Of a stretch of 64,000 nt of DNA, positions 1-10,759 are shown piece after piece. Each line of letters begins with the position of its first letter. Positions within the stretch are counted from its first letter, which is position 1. The DNA is from Thereva unica. Lineage: Eukaryota; Arthropoda; Insecta; Diptera; Therevidae. The notes under the pieces were generated by a model. That model saw only the letters and a list, made by a program, of their open reading frames with translations, did not search any database and was not told the origin of the DNA. A program made the position numbers and the translations under genes. The stretch is from the NCBI GenBank assembly GCA_949987705.1, contig OX465283.1, forward strand, positions 52,552,953 through 52,616,952. The letters are read 5' to 3'.

Positions 1-166
1 ATCATTCAATGATATTCATTTTGCCTGAATAGATGAATAGAAAGTCTTATGTTTACGGGAGTTTACCTTAGAGGACATCATAAAAACGCCATATTTGTAC
101 TTCAACGTGTCCTATTATCGTGCAGTGTGTATAGAGCAGTTGGATAGGAACGGGGGAAGGGGGCAA

Positions 167-1515
167 AAGGAATCGTCCATAAATTACGTGAGGTGATTTT
201 TGGGATTTGTCGACCCCCTTGGTGAGATGTCGTGCGATTTGGCTCGACCACTCCCCCTCCCCCTAGTCTCCCGTGAGATATTTCAAATTTTAAAAAATCT
301 AGTATTTAACACTATTCCACTCGCTTTATCGCTTGTAATGGACACACAACTGCCAAATCGTGAGCACTCACTCTTACTCAACAAAAATTCCATTACGCTA
401 CAAATCGCCGAGTGCCATTCCTCTAGCTTTATATTTTAATAGCGTTTTCGCGGGTCAGTGTTACCTGGCTCGTACGCCGCAGCATTCATCGAGTCGCGTG
501 TTTGGCTGGTCGGTAGCGCCTGAGCCATCGAGGGGCTACCATGCTATTTTCTGGCGTTCGCATAAAATTTTTTGTGTAGCATTTAGCGATGATATCTTAA
601 GTCCGCCTTTCACACACAGGTCGACGGCAGGCCGTGATCTGAAAGTTTTCGCCTTGAAGCCAAGTATCACCACACATCTACCCGGCCGCCAACTCGATGG
701 GGCCTACAGTCCAAGAAAATTGACAGAAAACGTTATGCATATGTCGTCAGTTTGTGCCTGTAGATCTGGGGTGGTAGCACGTAAGTTGTTTCAATCGACC
801 TCTTCATACAAAGATGTTTGTAACACTTGAATTTTTGTATGATGAGCTCGGCTGAAACAATTTATGTGCTACCACCCCAGAACTTTTATTCAGTCTCCAG
901 CCGTGAATTTACGACACGAACTCAAGCCATATCCACTCGAGACTGATACAGAGGCGCGAACTAGATACGAAAACCATCCACACTCGCGTTCGCAGTTGTT
1001 CGCGGGTGTTCATGGCGTGGATCTGGAGCCGCCTTAAGGCACAAACAGATTGGCACGGAAACAGTGACGGCGATCGCCTGCGAGAGAATTTCTCATACAT
1101 TTAATTTCTCAAATATGGTGTTCCGTGTATTTTAGAGGGTTTTCCAGTCATCAATGTGGTTTTTGCCTTTAAAGTTTTCGTTGAGGCCATGAACATTTTT
1201 GCACTTGAAATAACAACCTGCAATGCTAAACTGTCGTCTTCGCCTGGTTAGGTGGATACCTAAAGTTCTCATCCCTCAGTCAGACTGGGTATTGTGTGGC
1301 CTTCATCGGGCCGTGCCTTCAGACATGGTCTGCTGGCGGCCTGTAATTGAATGAAGGTCTTTAGTGGAGAAACAAGTTTTACTTAGTTTAACTCAGTATT
1401 CCATCAATTTTTCACTTCTTTGGGGAAAAAAAATTACGTGATATTTTCCGAGAGGGTGAGATTCGGCTCGTCCCCTTCCCCCTAAACGCCTCACGTAATT
1501 AATGGACGACCCCTT
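167..1515. mobile_element. Non-autonomous DNA transposon with terminal inverted repeats
   Basis: The two ends are inverted copies. The left end reads AAGGAATCGTCCATAAATTA and continues ACGTGAGG; the right end is CCTCACGTAATTAATGGACG followed by ACCCCTT. No ORF inside resembles a transposase; the 156-codon open frame at 360-830 has no recognisable domain and runs into the nested element at 765-881. The superfamily is not assigned, because I could not define a target-site duplication. The GTCGTCCAT(A/T)AATTACGT type of end is common in insect MITEs. Confidence 0.55.
765..881. mobile_element. Short nested MITE (about 117 bp)
   Basis: An inverted repeat lies wholly inside the 167-1515 element. 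The left arm begins CTGGGGTGGTAGCAC then TAAGTTGTTTCA. The right arm reads TGAAACAATTTATGTGCTA then CCACCCCAG. The arms pair over about 28 bp with one bulge and one mismatch and enclose about 60 bp. No coding capacity is visible. Confidence 0.55.
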
Positions 1516-2615
1516 ACATAGCCACTCGGTAAAGTTTTTACCAAAGTAGATTATAAATGGTCCAACTATTACTGTAAGTGATAACTAGAAACGGTTCCAA
1601 GTGACTATCATGTGGAACCTCCGTATCAGTTCATCTACACAAAATAAATTTAAAGATTGCTTGCTTAAGCAAATTTATCCTTTGAGCGCCGATGGAAGAC
1701 AGTGGATAAAGGTGAGGGATTAGTAACAGCACCATCATATAATCGCTGGAAGACTTTAAGTGGACTGATGCAGAGCACTTTTAAATTTGAAACGGTTGAT
1801 TTGGTTCGGATGAAACTATGGGTATTGATTTAAGCTATAACGAATGTAAATAGAACTGCGCTCATAATAGTTTGAAAACTGCGGGTTGCTGATAGTATTA
1901 ATGTGGATTATCGCAAAAATTTATATATTATTATGATTTAGCAAGAAAAGTTTTGTGATATTTTCCAAACTTTGTTAGTATTGACGTTCTATAAAATTTT
2001 GCTTTAGGTGGAATTAACCTCTCTTGCAATATGACTTTTTGCTGTCTTAGCATTAAGAGATCGTGATTACGAAAAGGTATCCCTTTGCAGTTTTTAAAGA
2101 ACAATATATATAAAACCGGTGCTCCGTCTCTCCAATTTGTTTATATAATACCTGAACTTAACCTCTAAATAGAAGACGGGCACATCTTGTTGCTAATTTT
2201 ACGAAATTTAATTTGCCATAAACTTACAAAATCTTATTATTATATTTCGTTCCTTCTAAGGACATCCCTCAACCGTTTTGTGCTGCGATCATAAACATGA
2301 ACCGAGCCTAGATGTTTTTTTCGTCCTCTGAATCCCGAGGAGACAATTCCAGGTCTCTTAATTAGTTCCTCTTATTCTAATTCCATATTTATATATCAAT
2401 TTAAGCAGGTCCTTGTTAATAATATTGCCGCCACCAAACGAATAAGTTCAAGTTATCCTTAATTCTGGTGCCCTAAAAGCGGGGGCATATTTCAAATTTC
2501 CTTCGAAGCAAGTTCGTCCTTTAGTCCTTTGCCGACCATAAAATGAAGGAAACTTTCTAATTTACACCATTATAATGTGATTCCTTTCTTTCTTGTTCTT
2601 CTTACTCTCTTGCAG
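1516..2615. other. Intergenic or intronic AT-rich stretch upstream of the first visible exon
   Basis: No coding region, RNA gene or clear repeat is seen here. It ends in a pyrimidine-rich tract and TTGCAG, which forms the acceptor of the exon at 2616. It is probably the 3' part of an intron of the Side-like gene whose earlier exons lie outside the window. Confidence 0.5.
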
Positions 2616-2837
2616 GATTCGACGGTGGCCTACGACAATGGTTCCTTATGGAAATTTTTGATCAGCAGACTGGAATCGCGCAAGCCAACGTATCCTCGAA
2701 GCTTCCAATTTTTACAGTGAACGGCCTGGACGCCGGCAGATTGCTTAAAATTTTAATTTACGCCGTTAATATTCGCGGACGTAGTGAAGCCGTCATACTC
2801 GAGGGCTTTACATTAAAAGCGGCCGAAAAACAAACAG
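2616..2837 (+). CDS. Sidestep-family receptor, exon encoding part of the fibronectin type III domain
   Basis: The exon is bounded by a TTGCAG acceptor and a CAG/GTAAGA donor. It is 222 nt, phase 1 at both ends. The product reads (G)FDGGLRQWF..., with the late FN3 strands IYAVNIRGRSE, then TLKAAEKQTG. This pattern matches the membrane-proximal FN3 of Drosophila Sidestep (Side/Side-II to VIII) proteins, cell-surface immunoglobulin-superfamily receptors that pair with Beat proteins in axon guidance. The final G of the exon joins GG of the exon at 10139 to give a Gly codon, so the frame is preserved across a 7.3-kb intron. The Ig-domain exons are not in the window. Family assignment rests on memory of the family; the paralogue is not determined. 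Confidence 0.8.
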
Positions 2838-3679
2838 GTAAGAGGCCTTAGAGTTTCCTTATGAATATTTTATTAACTTCATGAATTTTTCTTTGTGCCG
2901 CTCTTTTTTTTTGTGAAGTATTCCTTTTTTCCACCTTCCCTTTTGGAATCTTACTTTTTTGTGTGTGTGTTTTTAAAGAGTGGATATAAGGGAAAATATT
3001 TAAATAGTGGCGGTCCTCCGCTGAGGGGACGATGAGTATAGGTCGAAATGTAGGCAGGAAATTAGGTTGTTTGTTTCACAAATAACAAACTAATTTGCCT
3101 TTTCTCCAAGGATATATTTGTTGTTTATTAAGGCTGTATTCGGGGTGGGTTTTGTTTTCCGTTTGGTTTTTAATAAACAAAATTCTTCCTGGTTTTATGC
3201 GAAATTTAGGTTATTTTTTTCTATTCTAAAAAAAATTTTTTTGTGCATACCTTTTATAGGTTAGAGGTCAAGGTTTATGGCAGGTGTCAAAGTAGGCTTG
3301 AGTTGCGGAAGGATTTTAATTTTTTGTTGTTTCTTCGACGTAAAGTCAAGGAGGATTAAAATACAGCTAATCCCTTTAAATTAATCGTAAATGAATTATC
3401 TGAGTTTTGAGAATATCCTGAGGCGCGTCGCTGTGACACAGAATTATGACGTTAATAAGCTTGTAAATTCGGACTCCGGTGCGTTTATTAGGTGCTGGTA
3501 TGAAAAGGCAAGATGTTGCGGGGAGGGGGTATTCTCGTAGATGGTCTGTAAGACTAACTGATTGAAGGTTATAGGACCACCACGAAATAGTAATAAAAGT
3601 TTCTATATTTTATTAAATTGCGCGCTGCTTTATAGAATTTTTTAGGTTTTATTTTCCTATTTTTTTAACAACATCAGCA
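2838..3679 (+). other. Intron sequence without recognised features
   Basis: This is the first part of the 7.3-kb intron between the FN3 exon (ending 2837) and the transmembrane exon (starting 10139). It is T-rich near the donor. No gene or repeat was recognised. Confidence 0.5.
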
Positions 3680-4680
3680 CTGTGGCCTTCCGAGAGGCCC
3701 TGGTGAAAGTCGGGATTGCCAATGTAATAGTCAGCAAATAGATACCTCGCATGCTAGAAACTAGAATCATCCACAGCAGCTGGGGCAATAGCAAAGTGAT
3801 ATAGTCGACATGCCGTGGCACACCTCACGGTGGAGTTCTGTCGCCTCTGCTATGGCTCATGACACTAGACAGCTGCAGAATTAAGACAGTTGCCGATGCG
3901 GACTAGATCACCATTTAGTTAGTATCCATAAAATTCCTTCACACAATCAGTGAAATTGTGGAGATGGCTCTTGGAAAGGTTAACGCATGGTCCAACCGTT
4001 GCGGACTATTCGCCAATCCACAAAAGATAATACTGAGGCTCACTAGTATTCCACCTTCAATTTACGGTCGAGTACTGAATTTATCTGTCTAACTTACTTA
4101 GGTCTAAATCTGACCCCAAAGTTGAATTGGAGGTTGAATATCGAAGAAATGGCAAGGAAGGCTTCAATAGCTTTGTATGCCTGATTTTCGGCGTGGTGAC
4201 ATATGGCTTTGCCGTATGGGGGCTTGCTCTTGCCAAAGAATATAACAAATCCCGACTGTGTTAAGTTCAAATAATGGCCTGCCTCGGGATAACGGGCGCC
4301 ATGTGTACAGCTCCGATGGAAGCGCTCAACATAATTCTCGATCTACTGACACCTGATTTAAACATCTGGCAGCAGGCAACCTGAACGGGCCTTCGGCTGC
4401 CTAAAGCGAGCTGCTACCTGCAGTGCCCGAGGGCTCACCATCTGCAGCCGCAGTTGGAGCAGTTGAGCCACTCCACTCTGCTTGAGGGGCAGTGTCTTTT
4501 TTGAAAAGCCTCAGTGGTATGGAAGAGAAATCGTAACTTTTGACGCCACCAGATTTCGTCAAAGGTCCTAACGACTTCTTGCTAATTACGCTCGGCCGTC
4601 ATCTTTCGGATCCTCCCGTTTCACGATGACGCCTATAGCTGTAGGTTACTCAACCGAATAATATCCAGAATAGCCTGAGG
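3680..4680 (+). pseudogene. Degenerate LOA/R1-type LINE reverse transcriptase
   Basis: With stops and frameshifts tolerated, the + strand reads as the middle of a LINE RT: a segment like IPRMLETRII, then RGTPHGGVLSPLLW (the usual RGTPQGGVLSPLLW block), then a segment like VNAWSNRCGLFANPQK (the usual WC/WS...GL.VNP.K block), and finally relics of the thumb. Many in-frame stops show it is long dead. It lies inside the Side-like intron. Clade assignment (LOA/R1-like) is inferred from motif style. Confidence 0.6.
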
Positions 4681-4701
4681 CTCGCCTGGATCCGCTGGGA
4701 T

Positions 4702-5399
4702 CTAGGAACGCACTCTTGGTGGACTCGGGATCTCCTCCCTCATAACAACCTGGAGTTTAGCGCCTGGATATGCTTCCCTGATTCTAAATATGGTTATTTT
4801 ATAGAGATCGACAGATCTCTGATCGGCACATACGATGAGCTTCACGCGACCTTGCTGCCATCCACCACCGCGACAGTAAAAAGCAGTGCCAGGATGCTCC
4901 TGAAGAATTGGGAAGAATATCGTCGCGAGCCTGACCTCAATTTTCTTCCATTTATCAGGTGTAATGGTGCCGTCAGGATCGCTTTCGTCGATAGTGGCGA
5001 TCACGATTTGACCTTTAAGCATTTGGCTATAGGTCTTAGTAGTAAGAGGTTTCTTACTTCTCCTACTACACTTAGCCTCAGAGTGATTCGGAATCTCTGA
5101 TGCTTCGGTGTTGGGTGTCAGTTTGTGAAGTCTCGCTGACCGCTTGCGTCGCCCACCATATTGAGGCTTTTTGCTTCTTGGAGATTTCAACCTTTTGCAA
5201 CACTCTCGAATCGAGCAAGGATTCTTTGGGCGTTGCGTTGCTTTTGGTACTTAACCCTTGTTGGTGGAGCGCCTGTAGAGCCGGAAGGCATGGTGGTTTG
5301 ATTAGCCTCTTTTGAGACACTGGGGATTTGAACGGAGGCAGTTGAAAGGCCTGCTTCTATCGAAGCAACTGGCTTAGAAGGATTGGGAGGCTTCAAACT
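4702..5399 (-). pseudogene. Broken LINE ORF1 with DUF4780-like domain
   Basis: A 162-residue open frame (5190 to 4702, minus strand) has a basic, low-complexity N-terminus and then a domain with GQIVIATIDESDPDGTITPDKW, then VKLIVCADQRSVDLYK and the end EIPSPPRVRS. This is the arrangement of DUF4780 proteins encoded as ORF1 of insect LINEs, which probably bind nucleic acid. The upstream part of the same protein (Ser/Pro/Thr-rich) continues in another frame up to about 5399, so there is at least one frameshift near 5190-5210. It converges with the RT relic at 3680-4680 and is therefore not one colinear element with it. Confidence 0.55.
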
Positions 5400-5559
5400 A
5401 GAGTCTTAAGCTCCTCTTTTCCCTTTACCAACTTTACGTTAGGTTAGGTTGAGATGGCTGTTTACCCACTAGGGAGCCCACTTAGGCACATTATTTGGCC
5501 CATAGTGATGCCATTCTAGTGTTGGGACAAAATTCAGGCCATTTTAAGTTATTTCATAA

Positions 5560-6500
5560 AGCGACAGAGGTCAGGAACACAGGAATCTGGCCGGAATGAT
5601 GGTATGGAAACCTTTCTCCAAGGTCCACGTAGATGTAGTGTAATCTAGGTTGTTCGCAGCGGTGGCGAACCTCCTAAGGATGGATGACTGACCATATGAA
5701 TATGGAGCCCACTCAAGAGAAGTGCTTCTCAATGCACCACTAATACACAGCTCAGCTGTTCTTTGGATCCTTTCAGTATCTTGCGATACGTAACCTCCTG
5801 GAATGCAGTCCACCATACCGATATGCCATGCAAAAGTATAGGTCTGATTACGGCTGTATACAATCAGTGGACGATGCGGGGTTTAAGGCCCCAATTTTAC
5901 TCCGATTGTTCTTTGGTATAATAAGAGAACTGTTGGCCTTATTAGCTCTCTGTAAAAGATTCGGTTACCATGAATTAGGTCACTGACTTTCTGAATTTCA
6001 ATAGCATAAATTCCGTCCGGTCCAGATGTTTTATAATGCTTACAGGCTCATATGGCCCATAGGAGCAAATCCCTGTTTATCAGTCTGTCGGTGGTACCTA
6101 AATTATATTCACTAGTTAAGTCAAAGCACCAGTTTCAATGTCTCCTGAATGCTTGTGGTCCATGTATCGTCTGCTTGTTGCAGCAACCTTCTATTGTCTC
6201 ACAAAAGATCTTCCAGGTTTCCCTCTTAGGCTTGCCAGTTCGTACTCGAGCTCTCTGAGACGCCTTTAATAGTTGTTCCAGTCCGAATCCAAGTTAGACC
6301 GTTTGACCTTATTGAAGTCCTTTCTACGGTTAAGTTATGGCACGTCATATTTGGTTCAGGCTTTACTCGTTTTTAGGGCCAGGCTGAGCGCCTCATAGCA
6401 TTTAAACACGCATATTCCGTCTACTTTTGCCCGCGTGAAGCCATTCTCTAAGCTTCGCATGATATCTTCCATGTCCCGGCTCCATCACATTCATATCGCT
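5560..6500 (-). pseudogene. Degenerate LINE: endonuclease-RT linker and RT fragments
   Basis: Read on the minus strand from about 6500 to 5560, the translated pieces are colinear with a LINE ORF2: a linker with RRKDFNKVK and LRELEYELA-type text, then SGPDGIYAIEIQKVSDL (the RT entry block GPDGI), then RIQRTAELCISGALRS near 5760 (the RT thumb block IQR.A...ITGAL). Stops and frameshifts separate the pieces. X copy 1 begins just to its right, at 6545. Confidence 0.55.
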
Positions 6501-6649
6501 GACGGCCCACTCTTACCTACTATCTGCTCCAACATACAATTTTTGAAGTGTTAACTTCTTTAGGCGCGTTTGGCACTTTTTCGCTGGGGGTAAAACAAAG
6601 AATTCGCGACACGCGCATTTTGTTGCTACACGAGTTTCTGGACACTTGC

Positions 6650-7675
6650 TGCAATGATGGCGACACGCGCATTTTGTTACTACACGCGTTTCTGGGATGC
6701 AGCTGGCTAGAGCATGGAAACTTTTAGTTGAGCTCCACTTACAAACAGCAGCGTATAATTATAAGTGTGTGAGGCAAAATAGCCCGCGCTTGGTGAGAGG
6801 AATTGTGTTTGAATGTTGCAATACAGAGGCAAAGTCTAGTAATAACAAGTCTTTCATCTTCATACAAAAATTTCCGACCGTTGATTGTGTGCGTGCATAT
6901 ATGAACATCACTGCTGAGCAGAACTCAACGCATACTTCGTGAATTCAGCGAGACAAAGCCAGATTCTGTCTTTATGGTAAAGTATGCAGAACAGAAAAGG
7001 AAAGATAATTGAATCAGCTGTCAAAATTGAAATCATCAAAACAAACGAGCAAATATGCACAAACACATCAACATTATCCCTATAGAAACTCATAAAATTT
7101 TCCGACTTATGATTGTATTCCAGCGCGTATAAAAATATTGCATTCTCTCTCTGATAGCCTGACATCGTCATTTGAAAAACTTGTGCATGCAGCTGTTCGC
7201 CTTTCACTCATTAACCATATGAAGATGAAAGACTTGTTAATTTCTAGACTTTGTACAGAGGCTGCTCTCAGCATTCGTTTTATATTCTCGCGCCGCTCTC
7301 AAAATTCATGTCATATTCTCGCACGCCATCGCAAACAGCAGCGAATGTATGCGAGAGGATGAAATGAATGCTAAGAGCGGCGTCTGCATTGCGAAAATAT
7401 GAAGTGAATGGGTGCGAGAATATGCCATGGATTTTGAGAGCGGGTCTGCATACATTCATACATTCGCTGCTGTGTGCGATGGCGTGCGAGAATATGACAT
7501 GAATTTTGAATCCCTCTCACCAAGCGCGGGCTATTTTTCCTCGCACACATAGAATTATACGCTGCTGTTTCTATGTGGAGCTAAACCAAAAGTTGCCATG
7601 CTCTAGCCAGCTGCATAGGCACAAGTGCCCAGAAACGGGTGCGAACCAAAAATGCGCGTCACCATCGCTGATGTC
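6650..7675. repeat. Interrupted palindrome P1 inside X copy 1
   Basis: Sequence around 6655-6800 (CGCGCATTTTGTT, TTTCTGGG, GCAGCTGGCTAGAGCATGG, GCCCGCGCTTGGTGAGAGG) returns as its reverse complement around 7517-7675, with mismatches. An inner pair of about 45 bp (TTCATGTCATATTCTCGCAC at 7304 and its complement at about 7483-7502) extends the pairing. The hAT-like MITE sits within one flank of it. The same palindrome, without the MITE, is in copies 2 and 3. Confidence 0.7.
6830..7253. mobile_element. hAT-like MITE inserted in X copy 1
   Basis: It starts CAAAGTCTAG and ends CTAGACTTTG (10-bp perfect terminal inverted repeats; similarity continues for about 20 bp). It is flanked by an 8-bp direct repeat, TACAGAGG, at 6822-6829 and 7254-7261. 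The other two X copies carry TACAGAGG once, uninterrupted, and so show the empty site. An 8-bp duplication fits the hAT superfamily. A diverged, truncated relative lies at 49548-49890. Confidence 0.85.
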
Positions 7676-8066
7676 TGTTGCTGGACCTCGACTAAAAGTT
7701 GCCATACTCTAGCCAACTAAATGGCTGCAATATTTAAATCTTTTGCTTGGATTAATCGCTTTCGGCGACATGGAATACGTTTCGGCGTTTCGCCTATTCG
7801 ACTGGGCATCTGTATTTTACGTACATATCTGAGGTAGTATCCCAGTAGGGAAAATCGCAAGTATTTACTGTGGGAAGTCAATTTGGAAGTACTTCTTTAA
7901 TTAGTGTTCTCTGTAATGACTTATAAGTAATGCAGAGGAGAATGGGTTTGGTGACCAAGCGTTTGATTTCGCCCAAAAAGCGTGTTGAAAAACTTCGTAG
8001 CTGCTCGTTTTCTTTGTTAATCATCACAGTTGTCTCAGCCATTAAGTTTTATGTCTTTAATGTATA

Positions 8067-8725
8067 AGGGTGGAACTAAAAAACGAAGTTTCGAATCCAA
8101 TATTGTAATAGTGAAAATTCGTTTCCATTTTTACTCTTTATAACGAAAATATTTTACTTTTAAATTTAAAATCACATTTACCGGTTCCTCAAAGCCTCTG
8201 AATTTCCAGGAAAATTAGGAAAACGCGCAAAAATTGTAAAACTTTGATCCTCGTGAGGAACCGGAAGATAAATGAATTTCCATAATTTTTTTTTACTGAT
8301 AGTTTAGGCATTCAAAAAGAAAAAACAAAATCACTATTAGACATCAAAATAAAAAAGTTTTTTGTTTACCATATACTTAAGTTCCACCCTATTGTATATA
8401 TAGGGTGGAACTTAAGTATATGGTAAACAAAAAACTTTTTTATTTTGATGTCTAATAGTGATTTTGTTTTTTCTTTTTGAATGCCTAAACTATCAGTAAA
8501 AAAAAATTATGGAAATTCATTTATCTTCCGGTTCCTCACGAGGATCAAAGTTTTACAATTTTTGCGCGTTTTCCTAATTTTCCTGGAAATTCAGAGGCTT
8601 TGAGGAACCGGTAAATGTGATTTTAAATTTAAAAGTAAAATATTTTCGTTATAAAGAGTAAAAATGGAAACGAATTTTCACTATTACAATATTGGATTCG
8701 AAACTTCGTTTTTTAGTTCCACCCT
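8067..8725. repeat. 324-bp inverted repeat pair P2 (two MITEs head to tail-inverted) in X copy 1
   Basis: The arms are 8067-8390 and 8402-8725 with an 11-bp spacer. By eye they are exact reverse complements along all 324 bp. Each arm begins AGGGTGGAACT and ends AGTTCCACCCT, so each arm is itself a MITE-like unit with its own terminal inverted repeats and the whole is an inverted pair. Identical pairs lie in X copies 2 and 3. Confidence 0.85.
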
Positions 8726-9598
8726 AATGTATAAACATATGTATATTTGAATTTATGTTTATGATATAAATATAAATCGCTTAATTTTACTTCAAGCTAC
8801 CCCACCCCTTCACGCCTACGCCAACTAAATTACATTATAAAAATTTACAGTATAATAACTTTGCATTATGAGTTTAGTAATAAATGTAGTATAAGTACTT
8901 CCAAATGGAAGGGAAAAAAGAAGTACTTCCCAGCCTAGGCCATCGCCGTGTTAATGTAATGCCTTTTTTGTACTGGGTGGAAGTACTGAACTGCTTCTGT
9001 AGAAGTAGTTTTTCCAGTAATTCCATTCCCTAACTTCCCTATGTTATATTATTTGCTATGTATTATATATTATCTATTACGTACTATATACAATGTACTG
9101 CATATTATGTACTATGTTCTGAAAGAATTCAAAATGAATCCAGTGGATTCCCATAAAAATTTAGATCCGTGACTTTGGCTGAATATAATATGACTTTTTT
9201 GCATATTTGCACAATGTTTAAAATAGCAAAAATTTCTGTTTCGTGACTATTGCATCAACCCGACGACAAGTACTATGTACTACATTTTTCCTATGAACTA
9301 TGTACTATGTATTTATTACTATATATGTATTATCTACTATTTTTACTAAAAACTACATTATCCCAGTCATCCATCGTCCGATCTTTGTGTGATAAGTTTA
9401 AGATAAATTGTTTAATTTCCAAACATTGCAACACATTTTGGAGGGAGTGCATATATAAGTAACAATTAAATAAACTTTAACAGAATATTCATAAATAAAA
9501 TATATTAATCCTTATCGTCTTGTAATAAGATTGATTTGGACATTTAGACTAGCCATAGAAGTTAACACTTCTAAAGTGTGGTCCTACGCACACTCGTA

Positions 9599-10138
9599 TT
9601 TTTTAACAATTGAGTCGTCCATGCTAGACCTAGCATCATTGTAAACTTAGCTCGCCTCGAAGGATAGAAAAAAGGAGAATCCGAGGGTTGAATGAAATAC
9701 GACGAACCTTTGTATTCTTGGATGTTGTATGATTTCAGGTTTACTGGCTGTGGAAGTCTTTTCCACAGTCGAATTGTGCATGTTATAATCGAATTTCTAG
9801 ACCGAAGTAAGGGCTGTAGACTGTGAGAGCGATCCCAGCCGGCTAGGCTTGTTTAAAGATTAATTTGGAATTTAATCTAAAACAGCGTCTTTTCATATAA
9901 AAATTAAAGTATTCTGTAAAAGCACACAAGATCAAAATACTGTATGACATAAATTATTAACTTTACACTAAATAATGTTTAAAAATCAATTTTTAATTTT
10001 AACCCAAGGTAAAACTTTTCTTTTTAAATAATTGGCACAAATTTTACTAATCATTAAATTAATTTTAAAAAAATTATAAATTCGAACAATTTTAATTGAG
10101 ACTCAACCCAATTTTAGTTGCTTTAACTTCTTTCAAAG
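9599..10138 (+). other. Intron end before the transmembrane exon
   Basis: AT-rich intron sequence without recognised genes. It ends in a pyrimidine-rich stretch and TTTCAAAG, used as the acceptor for the exon at 10139. Confidence 0.45.
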
Positions 10139-10420
10139 GGACCCACCAGACCAATTTCGAACTGACTCCGATACTATCAATTGGAATTTTCATTGGGATA
10201 TTAGTAGCACTAATTTGTATCGGGCTAGCAACAGTAGGCGCTCTAAAGCTACGTACAACTAAGCAGCAACAGAAGTATCAGCATCAAAATCAAAAAGGAA
10301 AAACTATGACATTCTCTCGTCCTGGCAATCTTCCAATTAAGGACAAAATTTCTCTTCCATTAAGCCACTCTGAGGAAATGTATGATGAGAAGAATCCCGA
10401 TGTTGTTCCTTATAATGAAG
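10139..10420 (+). CDS. Sidestep-family receptor, transmembrane and juxtamembrane exon
   Basis: The exon is 282 nt, phase 1 at both ends, with acceptor TTTCAAAG and donor GAAG/GTAAAT. The product starts (G)THQTNFELTP, then has a hydrophobic helix ILSIGIFIGILVALICIGLA, followed by a positively charged stop-transfer region (KLRTTKQQQK) and a Gln/Lys-rich start of the cytoplasmic tail. This fits a single-pass type I receptor, with the FN3 exon outside and the later exons in the cytoplasm. The split Gly codon joins correctly to the exon at 2616-2837. The open frame continues into the intron to 10635, but that part is T-rich and Cys-rich and is not expected to be coding. Confidence 0.8.
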
Positions 10421-10637
10421 GTAAATGTTGCTGTATGTTTTTTCGTTGTTCTTGTTGTTGTTGTTGTTCATTTGTCGATTTATTTTATTTTCATGTCCTT
10501 GTGCATGGCACTGGGGAATGTACAATTGCTTCTCATTTATGTTTAGGTTTATTTTGGAAATTACATTATATAACTAACATTATACGTTTTATTAACATGC
10601 CTTGCTGCTTGATTCGATGGAAATGGAATAATTGAAG

Positions 10638-10759
10638 TTGATGCTGAGTATAAACTAAAGTCTGCAACACAAACGCCATCTGGAATTAATATTTCTCATA
10701 CCAGTGAACATGAGCTAATTGCCAAACCTTGCGACGATAGGAGTTTATATCAAAGTAAG
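10638..10759 (+). CDS. Sidestep-family receptor, cytoplasmic exon
   Basis: The exon is 122 nt. It begins after TGAAG (a weak acceptor with little pyrimidine tract) and ends at AAG/GTGAGT. It enters at phase 1, so the split codon G/TT gives Val, and leaves at phase 0. The product reads DAEYKLKSATQTPSG, then INISHTSEHELIAKP and CDDRSLYQSK. It continues the cytoplasmic tail in frame between the exons at 10139 and 21443. The start is less sure than the end; no other AG in the right phase was seen in the preceding 25 bp. Confidence 0.65.

Larger units (their letters stand above)
6545..9598 (-). mobile_element. Family X repeat, copy 1 (with hAT-like MITE inserted)
   Basis: This is the reverse-complement copy of the repeats at 43768-46400 and 50694-53326. 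Its left edge is TTTTT/GAAGTGTTAACTTCT and its right edge is CTCGTA/TTTTTT. Length accounting is exact: 2633 bp in the other copies, plus 432 bp (MITE and duplicated target), minus 11 bp (deletion after 6693), gives 3054 bp. No transposase or helicase is encoded; short open frames recur only because the copies are near identical. It lies in the intron between the FN3 and transmembrane exons of the Side-like gene. Termini and classification are discussed in the findings. Confidence 0.85.

Noticed and set aside
360..830. A 156-codon open frame
   Set aside because: It lies inside a non-autonomous TIR element and ends in the nested MITE. No domain is seen.
7506..7712. A 68-codon frame repeated in all X copies, and the 95-codon frames at 46004-46291 and 52930-53217
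   Set aside because: They lie inside palindrome P1, where both strands have similar open frames. No protein features or family resemblance.
9250..9462. A 70-codon frame (MHQPDDKYYVLHF...) repeated identically at 43904-44116 and 50830-51042
   Set aside because: It repeats only because it is part of X. It spans a TAGTACATA-type simple-repeat zone, giving a Tyr/Leu-rich product without domain character.
10421..10635. Continuation of the transmembrane exon frame (Cys/Phe-rich)
   Set aside because: It follows a good GTAAAT donor, the composition changes to intron-like T-rich sequence, and the next exon joins in phase without it.
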